Origin: Tubiluchus corallicola
Taxonomy: Eukaryota > Priapulida > Priapulimorpha > Priapulimorphida > Tubiluchidae
Reading direction: 5' to 3'
Assembly (NCBI GenBank): GCA_030141605.1
Contig: JAQGDQ010000204.1
Span: 267,806 to 331,805, forward strand
DNA: 64,000 bases
Shown: positions 39,857 to 52,800 of the stretch, in pieces
Position numbering within the stretch: position 1 is the first letter of the stretch
Layout: each line of letters begins with the position of its first letter
The notes under the pieces: model-generated
Told to the model about the DNA's origin: nothing
Seen by the model: only the letters and a program-made list of their open reading frames with translations
Databases searched by the model: none
Program-made: the position numbers and the translations under genes

Positions 39857-40252
39857 TCTCGATCTTTCTGTCGTTAAAAAAATCCCAGTGTTGGTACATC
39901 GTACGAACTTGACATTTAAAAAGTAACGTAAATGTAAAGCGTCCAAAGTTTGTCAAAATAATATCAGTCTAAAAGAGTATCAAAAGGTTTAGTCACTTGG
40001 ATCCGACTCGAGTTGCACAATAATTTAGGTAACAAATTCTATAATTCTTATAACCTGCTATGGGCGATAGATGTCTAATGACTCAAACTTCAATTTGCAA
40101 TCTTGTCACTTCTGTATTATCCTAGATGTGCGTCTTATGGATTCTAATTACACGATGGATGAAAGTCTGCAGGAACAGATCATCAACATTCGTGACTTTG
40201 CTGCAGGAGAAATAAGAGAAATAGCTTTACATTTCTACGAGGTGAACATGCA

Positions 40253-40299
<47 letters not shown>

Positions 40300-40304
40300 T
40301 ATAC

Positions 40305-40342
<38 letters not shown>

Positions 40343-43300
40343 GTATATGTACATATCTTATATATATTTATATATATATAATAGTTTTCAGCTTGATTAA
40401 ATATGGTCGTTTTGTGCGCTTTTTTACACTTCATGCACTAAAATTGATTTAATAGTAGTTCTATTGTGTTCGTGCGCGTGCACGTGAGTATGCATGCGCG
40501 CGGGCGAGACATCAATTACAAAACACTTTACGAAGTTTCACTTTTACACAAAAGCAGAAAGAAAATGTTCCAACTAAGATTTTCTGATACTTTTAAGCTT
40601 TTCTTGGCTTCGACACGAAATCCGCGCTCTATTTGTATTGGTAACTATTGGATACCTCCATTGACAGTGAGTCTCACGTGCTTATATAGGTTCGGGGGAA
40701 AATTAAAAGGTTTTGTCAGTCGGTTAGCAATTGTGTTTGTAAACAAAATTTAACTTAAAATAACTTGATCTCGAAAATGACTGCATAATGTGGAGTACAT
40801 AGTGGGCAAATATCAAGTTCAAGCGTACTGTGCCATCCCAGAATGCAGCACACCACGTGAACAGAACAAGCATGGAGCAATAACGTGACGTCAATGTTCA
40901 ACTGCACACCACAACAAGAACACAACAACTCACGCAAGTACTTGACATCCTATTCTGGGATGTAACAAGCAAATACTAAACACCTCATATATTTGGTTAA
41001 GTCACTATTTCAAGGGGATCAGCTTTTTCTTTTTTCAGGGAAATTCGTAACAGGCAGAAATGCTTGTGTTTCATACTGCACTATTGAAGAAACGGTCTTT
41101 TGATACGTTTAGTTTGATGATGCTAAGGTATCCTCCTTTAAAATTTAATTATTTGTTAATTATTATGTTAAACTGACATTACGTTTTTGGCATTATAGGT
41201 GAAGCAATTACTGCTACTACTACTACGACGACGACTACGACTACTACTACCAACAACACTAGCACTAGTACTACCACTATTACTAATATATTTTTCTTGC
41301 AGACAGCTCAAGTGGTGCTTCATATGCATGTGATTGAAGCTGTGTGAGTATCCCAGTCGTTGACTATATTTTGAAAAATAGTAAATTATCTAAAAACTGC
41401 AAAAAAACGTCTGACCCATCATGAGTAACTACTATTTATTATTATTATTGTTATTAAATTATTATTTGACAAAAGAGGTACAAGGCAGAGAACACAAAAT
41501 CAATTATAATAATTTGTTTCAACTGTTTCAGTGAGCCTTCTATAAGGATCACTCCTACATTGTGCAAAGAAGAAGACAAGTTTCTGAAGAAGAGGCGGGC
41601 GCACGTTTACAAAGCAATGGCTTCTTTATTAGGCGAGAGAGCACCAAGGCGCGAAGAAGAGGTAAGGGCAGAGTAAAAATATAACAAAAATTTATTTACG
41701 ACAGCTTTGAAAGTCCATATTTAGAGAATTTCCTAAATTTCCATATTTCTACAATTTTTCAAAAGAAGGTATTAAAGAAGTGCCACACTTTCCAAAAATA
41801 GCATTTAAAATTATAAAGCGTACTTCTTTTTTATTCGAAAGGTATTTCAACTTTGTATTTCAGGTTCCAACGATTGGTATGCTAGGATCTGGAGGTGGTT
41901 TTCGAGCAATGGTTGCACTTTCTGGTGTCTTCAAGGCACTTGCTGATAGCCAGATTCTCGACTGTGTCACCTATACAGCAGGATTATCTGGTTCAACTTG
42001 GTAAAAGCCAAAAAACAATTATTATTAATACAAATACTTGAAAAATGATATTGCAATGTAAGAATTTGCTATTAACAAAAAACATCGCTATACTATCTTT
42101 GCTATACATCGCAGCATATTAATTTTCTTTGTATTATAATTTTGAGAATACTGTTTCAGGTACATTTCATTCCTATATTCGCATCCTGATTGGCCCTTCA
42201 AAGCACTTAGCGATATAAACAATGAGCTCAAAGATTGCATTGACACAAGTTGGGCATATGAACTCCTCACGCCTCAGAGTATGTTGTGCCACGTCAGCGC
42301 CGTCATAGAAAAGTGGAAAAAGGGTCAGCCAATCAGCTTCACGGACTTTTTTGGACATCTGATCGGAGACACGTTACTTTCAAATGTAAGTGTCATTCGT
42401 GATTTTCAAATAAAATTAATGGTTATTCTTTGATCAAAAGATATAAAAAGCAGGAAACAGAAAATATGATTATATTTCATTTATAGATTTATTATTTATT
42501 AGGTACAAAAAATGTCACATACAATTGCAATGAACCTACACATCAGATAAATAGATGTATGTTACACGAACAGTAGATTAAAAACAAACAAACAAAATAA
42601 TAATCAGTATTCTTAATTCTTAATTAATACTATTCTTAAGTATGCACTAGCCAGCAGACAAGTTTAAGTATTTCAGTATCACAACTGCTACATAAGAATA
42701 TAAAGTGTTCATCTATTGTTAGGTTTACAAAATCAGGACATAAATTCGTTACAATTTGAAAGTATTTAGCTCTAACATTGTTATGCTTAGTACAATACGT
42801 ATACATATGTTTTCCGCTATCGAACGCCTTTTGGTAAATAGTTACAAAAAGTTTTCAAGCACATAATTGAATTTAAATTTACAATATGGTCTCAATTTAT
42901 TACGTTCATTAATATTAGTAGCTGACATACACAGTTTTGCAAGCTAAAATTTAGTCTTCAGAGTAAAGACTTTCTTACGGTAAATTCCGGTAGTCAGAAT
43001 GGCATAGCGACTCGAACCTGGCTACTTATCAAGGATCATATTCCTCTAATGATGATGTCTAATCAAAATGGTGTCTCTGCATATGCATATCTAGTTTCAA
43101 CGAAAGCATTACGGCAGACGTAATTGCTAAGCAATGATATACATGCTCTTCATATATTTTATTTTCCACAGCGGAAAGAATGTCGCTTGACAGACCAAAG
43201 AAGAAAAATTGAAAATGGTGAAGTCCCATTACCCCTGTACAGCTGCCTGCATGTAAAGAAAAGCGTGAGTGCTCAAGTATTCAGTGGTATGTTTCTGCTT

Positions 43301-46300
43301 ATTGGTATGCAGTATCTAGAATATAATAATAACTTGCGTTTTGATAACTAGCTAATCGACTGGTCAAATCAAACAGACCTACATTCTAGATGTTTAATTT
43401 AGTAGATGAATATAATGTAATTTCAGCAATGTTAAGGCGTCCATTTACGGCTATTATTGCTTCTATTATATGTGAAGAACCTATCACATGTTTAGTAAAA
43501 TGTGTTTTTATGTCAATAACTTAAATACCTATATTTGTGTCAACTGAATGTTATATTGTCTGCTCTGTCCAGGCCCAATCTATGTGGTACCGTAAAACGG
43601 GGTGAGTTCGCCACCCCTTACGTAATGGCCATTGTAGGTTTGCTGTAACTGTTGTTCAGTGTTTAATGAACAGATATCATGATCACCGTCATTATAAACA
43701 GTTTGCGACAGTTATCTTCTTTCAATTCGCACTAGAAGTATTCCATTCTGCGCTACATATTATTTGTCTACTATTTCTTGCTACTTAACATGCCACGCAC
43801 CTGCACCCCTGTACCGGGTCATAGATACCAAAATTATACCCCTGAAGCTCTGGAAGCTGCCCTACATGCCGTCAAGAATACCAACAGGACAATCAACGCA
43901 GCGGCGAGGCAATTCGGAGTTCCAAGAAAGACCCTTTCTGACAAACTCTCAGGAAGTCATCCGCGGAAGACCGGAGGTCAGCCAGTGTTCTCCGCCGCCG
44001 AGGAGCACGAAATCGCCAACACTCCAAGTGGCCGCTGAGTGGGGGTTCCCAATGACTGCCATCGATCTCCGACTACTGATTAAGAGCGTTCCTGACGCGA
44101 AGGGAATCCAGGAACGACGATTCAAGGCAAACACCCCTGGAATAGACTTTGTCAAATCATTCGCCCGAAGGAACAATCTGGTTTTCAGAGCGGCTGGCAA
44201 CATCGAGGGCACCCGCGCGAAGATCAGTGCACAAGACGTTCAAGCCTTCCTTGCCAACGTAGGGCCCCTTATTGAAAACGTCCCACCATCGAACATTTTC
44301 AATAATTCGGCTAAAACTAGACATTTTTCATAATTTTTTCATAGGGTGGCGAACTCACCCCCAACCAGCCAATCACAACCAGTTAACTTCAGCTGCCTAG
44401 AATGGCATTAAACAGTGTTAAATTGTTAGTGGCGAATTCACCCCACGATAGTGTTTCATTCGAAAGGCAATATAAAGTTTGAACTAAGAAAATCGGTTGG
44501 GTAATTCTCTTGCTATAGCAGGAAACGTAAAAAATACCCCTAAAAAGTGGCGAACTCACCCCGTCTTACGGTATTTCCTAACTAACTAACTATTGTTTCA
44601 TGGCATTTTGTTGTGCTAAGTTTTAATTATTTTTAGTGCACAATACATCAGAGATCTACACATTGATATATTGATAAAAAGATTGCTCGTTTTTTTGTTG
44701 TTCTTGGTTTTTTTGTGTTTTAGAGTGGGTTGAATTTTCTCCGTATGAAGTAGGAATAGCCAAGTACGGCACATTTATGGACAGCAGCTTCTTGGGTAGC
44801 AAGTTCTTCATGGGTTCAATGGTAAAGAAACACGAAGAGCTGCCATTACATTTTTTACAAGGTTTGAGTCGCCATGACAATATTTGATGACGATTTCTTC
44901 TGTAGACAGTCGCCACAAAGCAAACATTTTTAAAAAGCATTGCGGTCTTTTAGTAAGCATGCGTAAAAACTGCTTATGACACCCCAAAACTAATCAAATT
45001 TGCCTGATTTTTAATATTTCGTTTAATATGCTTGCACGGCCTGTTTAATATTGAGCATGACGTCACGCGGATCTACTTCCACACTTGCCAACACTTAAGC
45101 TGATTTCCCAACACGTAACACTTGCCAACACACACAGTGGATTGGCCTTATACTTCCTAATAGTAGTGTACGCTCAAATCTGATAAGAGAGAAGTTCGTT
45201 AATATATATACATGGTGTAGAACTTTCTCTGACTCCTTCGCTGAATTATTGGGTTCCAATTGTTCAGCGCAAAGTTTAGAACTGTCAGCTCAATAATTAT
45301 AGACATTTTTTCTAGACCGTGGATGTTTTATTGTGTGATAATAATTTGATAAAGAAACGTTGTTTACTCGTTAGTAAATAAAATAAGCTATTATTAATGA
45401 CGTATTTTATTTTTTTTTCACTCTGTTTGTCAATGCATCCTTGAGTGCCTATAGTTGTTGTACACACCTACGTGTAGCAGTTTAAATTAAATCTTCGGCA
45501 GGCTGAAGGGGTAAATCACAGTAGATATGTTACCGGTTGTGGTTAGACAGAACAGATTGGAACTACGTTTACCAGCACAAATTCACTCGCTGGTACATTG
45601 GCTATTGTAAACAAGTTTGTAACTTTTATTAAATCAAATAGTAGTCTAAGAGCCAGCTAATGTCATCATAATAATAACAGCGGCAGCAACCAGAATTAAA
45701 CAGTTTTAATAAAAAAAAACTGTGAGAACAGCGTAGAACAACTCATTATTTAGTAAAAACATTTTTAGGCGTATGGGGCAGTGCTTTTTGCATCTTATTC
45801 AAACGCTTGCTGGCCAACAGGGAAAGCAGTGGAAAGGATCCAGTAGAGTTGATACGAGAAGAAATGGGTAAGGGTTTAATAATGTTTAGCACATTTCAGA
45901 CCATCGTGCCTAAATATAAGTTGATTAAGCTGTGGAAATAACCAAAGACTAATCTCTTAGCACATACATACAAGATGACATCTAAATTTCAGGAAAAAAT
46001 TATCTGAAATGTGTTAAGTAAATAACAGTAATAGTCGACCTAAAAAGTATAATATTCATTAGTCAATGCAGGTGGTACAGGTATAAGAATGGTTGGTTTT
46101 TATATTTATATTCACCTTTGCATCTTTTTTAAAGAGAAGCATGTAACATCAGAAGAAATGAAGCCGCAGGACGAAAACGAAAGCAGCGATACAGACGACG
46201 ACGACGATGACGATCAGTGTAACGGCAACGGATCGGAAAGCAAAGACGTCTCCAATGCTTCAAAGGCTGACAGGCGCCAAAATTTGTGGACGTCGACATT

Positions 46301-46750
46301 AACGACAGCCTTCTCCAGTGCAAGCTTCCCAATGCTTAACACCAGGTCTGGCAGAGCTGGAATGATTTTTAACTTTATGCGTGGATTATTCGCAGAAAGG
46401 GAACCTGATAGCGTAGACGCAGCACCAAATGGAAAAGGTAATCTTGTCTAAAGCCTTTTTACACTATGGCAAAGATACCGGATGAGTCGGTGATCCTCTT
46501 CCTGAGATTTTCTATTTGTACCCGTGTTTACGCTACGTGTTGATATGCGGGCTTATTTTGCCTGTGTCTTTTCATAACATGCAGTGGGTTGACCACATGC
46601 AATGAAAAGCTTGGTCAGGACATAGTGAACAGATACACGATGTGTACAAGTCCGGTTTGTTTATATGTTAATTAAATTAAATTAAATTACAAAATTAATC
46701 CAGGTCCAGGATGCGTACGTCTTCTGTGGCCACATAAAAAAGATAATTAA

Positions 46751-46810
<60 letters not shown>

Positions 46811-49800
46811 AAATCTTTATTAGTGTAATACAAACTGTACGTACGCCTTGCCTCTATTTGCAGGCGAATGTGAACACAGATATTTACATTTTTATAACCA
46901 ATTTAGACAGGATGTAAAAACTGTATTAATGTTAACATTTTATTTTGTTGTAGTCTGTCTTAAATACGAGGTGTAACAATATTATCTACATTAGTTTTAT
47001 TATCAGCCATTGTGTATAAAATTCAGGAATAGCAAATCCATGGTATTAGCAAATTTCTATTAACATGACTGATTAGTCGACCTGTTTACTAATTGGAATT
47101 ACAAAGTTCCTTTCAAAAACTTTACAAATCCTTTTAGCAGTAAATAATTTTAGCTAAGTAAACTTGTTTTAAAGAACTAGCCATGTACGTTAGTAATGTG
47201 CAACTATGAAGTAAGGTCTTTGCAATTCCTGTAAACATGAACTGTATTATTAACTCGGCTTATTCTACACAAGAGTTAACAAAAACTATATTGGCTAGTC
47301 AAGAGCAGTTGATTATACGTTTTTTTATTTGTAACGATAGGGGTTCTCAGGGTACATTACCAACAATAAAACAGTAAACACTCGTCTCCTTGAAACTGGG
47401 CCCTGTTTTCAGTCTTTTTCCATCGAGTCCATTATTTCATTTTTAGTATCTAAATAGAGGTACATCAATATCTGACAGATCGGGAGTTTAACCACTCAGA
47501 TTCCAGGTGCAGCTAAGTAGTTTTTCACATGAGTTAAATGTATTTTTATAATTTTCACCCTTTCTTTCCCCCCATGCCTGTGTATTTGTAAAATATTGAT
47601 TTTTACCAAGTATGTGTCTTCACAGTGCTGCTCAACGTCTTTAGTAAAAACTTGGTAGAAATTATTTTTGTTATCAGATTTAATGATTGCAATCTGCAAA
47701 TCAACTCCAGTTTTTCTTTTGCTGCTTTAAAATTTTTTCGAATAACCAGGCTGTTGAACCATTCAATTGAGCCCTTGTACTTAGAACAGCAGCCTTTTAC
47801 GTAACCACTGAATCTACACCTCCTTCCTGACCATTGTTGATGTGTTTGGCGAATGATAGTTTCTGTTCTATTATTAAACCCAGTACTTTACTGTCCTTTA
47901 ATCTGCATATTTGAGAAAAAGACCGAAACATAAAAGGTAAAAAATAAAAACCTAGTTTACGTGACAGTTGATCTGGTGTGTAGCGCAGTATTTAACACAT
48001 AAATTTTAGCAATTTGACTTTTAGGACCCTGTCCATAGTTTAATTTGTTAAGAATATTATTCGTCCAGACACCGTCAGTTGCTTCTCGTAGCCACAAAAG
48101 ATTGTGAAGCAATATTTGCTCAAGAAAATGTCTTTTTCCATTAAATATATATTAACCGGATATTAATTATTTTTATTTTAATCATTGATACTAGTTCCTA
48201 GATGTGAGCTAACGTTTATGAACCTCAAAACTGACTAAATAAATTAATTACTAAGTTACTTATTTACTACTCTGATGGGGTATCTTAAAGGGCCTAAAAA
48301 CATTCTCCCGATTCTATAAGTGACGGTTGTTCATAGTGGTTTCTGAGATGCCTTGTTATAAGACGTCCAATTGGTTTCCCAACATAAGAAAAAACGTTAT
48401 AGGTCTATAGCTGCTTATATTGCTGTAACTGCTTTTCCCTGGTTTTCCTGTTTGGAGACTTTTGAATGCTGCCACGGTCAATAACTTTGTTTCGAGACCG
48501 ATTAAGCACAGCAAACGATGTAAGACGTCCAAAATATTTCATCATCTCTGAACGAAATTCTTCCATATCTAAGAAGTTATGAGCAGACTTAACTTATTTA
48601 ATTGCTAATTAAAGCTCTGGTAGATTGAAAGGAGTGCTTAGTTGATGTAATTCATTTTCTTCCCAGTTTAAACTGCTCATTGAAGTTTCAATTTCATCTT
48701 TCCAGGTCAGATAAATGATTGCCCAAAAAGGAAGCAGGTAGAGACTCAAATTCCAGCACCCGTTGTGGTCTCTTTGGCTTTATGACTGCTTGCTTTAGAT
48801 ACGGATCTAAAAACCACACTACTTTTAGAATATTTTCTGTCTATTGTAAACGAGATTTACGAAGGAAGATAAGGCTTGCACTATTGTTAAACCCTTATGA
48901 AAATGTAAATGCACGTGAGATAGAGTACGAATTAAATTATGTGAATGTTGTAAGGGAAAACGAAACTGCTTATCACGTACTCTATGAAAGAATTGCACGA
49001 TTATAAACGACGACACTGGAAGTTACTGCTTACTTCCTAGGTGTGAACCAATGCTTTATTTGCCTCAAAATCGACTTTAAATAAACTACTTACTTATTAA
49101 CCGGCTGAGATATCGAGAACTCTAGCTATAGAAACCTTCAACTTATACACAAAGAAACCCCATCAATTCAGATCAAAAATGTATTTTAGCCTTTTTGTTG
49201 GAATTTTTTCATTTAGAAAACCAACCTGGCGCTACTGCACCGACAGATATAAAAAGACTTTACTTGGTGGACAGTGGTCTAGCATTTAATTCACCATACC
49301 CACTGTTACTTCGAACTCAGAGAGGAGTGGACATATTGCTTTCTTTCGATTTTTCTGCCAGATCAAGCGATTCTACACCTCCATTTGAGGTAATTTATAT
49401 GACAACTGCGTCGCCTTTATGGTGATCACATCAAGCACATACTTAGTAAAATTACTGGTCCTGAAGATGGTGATGGTGGTGGTGATGGTGTTGGTGGTTG
49501 TGGTTGTGGTGGCGGCGTTGGCATTCGCACTTGACACTTCCCCTGTTTTGGACGGTTAATAACTTTTCTTCCATTTTAGGAGCTAAAATTGGCAGAAGAA
49601 TGGGCACAGCAAAATGGAATTCCCTTTCCTCCCATAGACACATCAGTATTTGACAAAGAAGGCATGAAGGAGGTGTATATTTTCAGGGATGAAAACGATC
49701 CTACAATTCCCATCGTTGCTCACTTCCCATTGGTCAATATCAAGTTTCGTAAATATATTCAACCAGGTAAACAAGGTCAAGACTTGTTTATTTTGCACTT

Positions 49801-52800
49801 TTTTGCTAAAGAATTGCCTTATAACATAGCCTACTCTCAAACTGCTAAAATTAATTAGAGAAGCTGCCTGTTGCCAGTATACCAATGTCTAAAAACTAGT
49901 AACAACTATCTGCGCAAACTCTAACGCAAAATAATTATAACTTTGCTTATAGGGCCTAAACTGAAATTGTCTTTTACGATTATTGCTCTATCTAATAGCG
50001 CAGTGGTTCATAAAAGGATTAATGATAGCAATTAAGATTTATACGAAATATAAAAACTTTTTGAAGTACAAAAATGCGACACACATTCAACTATCACTTG
50101 ACTGTTGAACAGCTCCCAGTTCAAATCACTTTTCATGTAGACTTGAATGACTACCAGAGTTGTGAGTGCATGCTTCTGCAGTGGCGACCGACACACCCTC
50201 GCTGGATCAGGAGTGAACTGGACTGGAACCGTCCAAAGTTTTCTGCAGCCTACTGGCAGAAATATGTACACTAAAGGACTATCAGCATAAGTGCCTTTCT
50301 AGTCGTACAACTATCTTACAATGAACTCAACTAAAGTCGCAACTGAGAACATTTTACAACTGTGATTATAGCTGCATCCATTGATTAACAAGAATGAATA
50401 AATTCAGACCCAAATCCACGAGCATAACAGTACTTCTCACTTGAGTAGATCTGGTCCAGTGCAGTTTAATCATTTGTGACTGACCTGATCCAGTGCACGG
50501 TTTGCTCAGGTGCGACTGAACAGCTTACCCTAATTTTCACATTTTGCCTCTTAACTCTGAATCTTAAGCCATCCCTGATTTTTAACAAACAATTATCTAG
50601 CCCTCTACACAATGTGTCTACCATGCAAGTTTCGTGACTCTTTGAACGATAGCTTTCGAGTTAATGACTCAACTGACCGAAGTCGCCATTCACCATATCA
50701 CCATCTATATAACTGTGCCCACCCTGCAAGTTTCGCGACTCCTCTGCATTTGCAAAGTTATATGAATTAAAAGTGGATGCCTAAGAACAGTTGATGTTTA
50801 ACATGAACAACAATAAAAAAAAATCAGCGTATGGGTTCTCTTAGATCTGTTGCTTGCGAATAAAAATGTCGCTTATTTGGATCATGGTACGGTAGCCACG
50901 AACGTCTGTTGTAAACAAAATGGTTATAATATTTTTTCACCACTTTAGTAAATCAGTGTAAGTTGTAAAGAAGCACACAAGGAACGCCCATGCTAATAAA
51001 GTTAATAGTATTCTTGTATTCTAGGTCTTCGCCGCCAAACGCAGGAGGATATAGAATTTGCAAACTTCGACATTTTTGATGACCCTGAGGCGCCTTATTC
51101 AACCTTCACCTTCACGTACTCGCACCAGGCATTTGACAGACTCTCTAAATTAACAGAATTCAACACCTTAATGAATGTAAGTTCACAGTTACTGATGTAG
51201 GGTAATTTTTGTAAATAGATGGTTCATTCTGTTCACTCATTTGCCGCAACTTTCAAGCCGCGGCTCATGAAACCCAAAAGCTATATGTTTTTAGACATGC
51301 TCATACAGTGTCATACAGTGACCTTGACAAAAGCGTGATCCTGAAGAAAATGAATTCTAAATTTTGTTGCGTCCTGTTATGTTAAAGAGTCAATCGCAAA
51401 TCACGAAAATTAAAATTGATTTCATATCAGGGTTTCACAACGCGCAAATCTATCCGAGCATACGTGAAACTACTCGAAGAACTGGGACTTTTATATTTGT
51501 ATTTATATATATTTAGTAAAGCGTGATAATTCCCAACCTCCACAATAGTGTGAAAACGTTCTTCCAGAACAAGACAAAGATACGATAAAGTTTTAGTGGA
51601 CCAAAAAGCCACATCTACTCAAAATTTGCATCTACGCAAAATATGGCCCAAGATGATCTACTAGTGCCACCTTACGGGACGGGTACGGTAATCATCATCA
51701 TCATCGAAAATTCTTTATGCCTGTTGCATTCTATATTTCTAATATAAAGAAATCTGCCCTCAAGGCAGGTAAACACAGCAGTCAACCCACCAAACAAATA
51801 CCAGACACTGCTACGCCAGTGGCTTGTCAGTAACACTTAAAAATAACGAGATTGATAAAGTCTGACATTTACCCCCATCTCACTTGATGATATGCATATT
51901 CCATTATCATTGCTATATCTATTTCTATATATACGTACATATATATATATATATATTTGATGCATGTCAGATAGCGAAAAAATGCGCTGAAGTTTTGATC
52001 ATGATGTTATAACAATAAAATAATGTAATCGTCTGAAAATTATCACATTAACGTTACAAACCTTTACGCTATACAAAAATTTTAGGTCACTCCCTTAAAT
52101 TTATCTAAAGATACAAAAGTTTTAAGTTAACAATCCAAAAAAAGAAATGCCGGAAAAAATTACCTCACTATGTCAAAATTGACAGCAAGTGTTCGGTGCG
52201 TCAACCGTTTTCACTGCAAACTAGGCTAAGGCATTTCTTTCGACAACTAATACAGTTTCTCACTTCTGTAAAAGGGGTATTTTGGTCCCAGCACTCAACA
52301 ATTTTTGTCTTTAGTGCTTTTGCGCGGCCATTGTACATTTTCTCTTTATTTCCAGAAAACTTAATTGAAAAGATTAAGTCCCATTGTTTTCTTAGAAACA
52401 AATATCAGTACTTTATTTTCTGTGGTGAACACCAAGATGTAAACTGGTCGATTTCTTTATTGTTTGATGATTGTAGCTGTCATTGTTCCAGCATTTAAAT
52501 TTTAAACCGCCAATAGTTTCTTACCCATAACTTAAAAACCACTTAACTATAAATTTCTAACTTTCGCAGCTAAAGTTAATCTATTATAATATCATGTTGT
52601 AAAATTTCAATTTCGTAAGGCACTTGCTTCTAGATATTCAACCTCTAATATTATTGTAATCTAAACCTCGACACATTTTTCTGTGCCATCTGATATAATC
52701 AGTTTATTTCACCTGCAGGTATGACAATTACAAAATTACAACAACCAATATTATTATTCCCATGATATTCCTACCAGAAATAAGCCTATTGAAACTTACG

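Noticed and set aside
40835-40962. Small DNA element with CATCCCAGAAT / ATTCTGGGATG ends
   Set aside because: Only 11 bases pair at the ends, without target duplication; may be chance.
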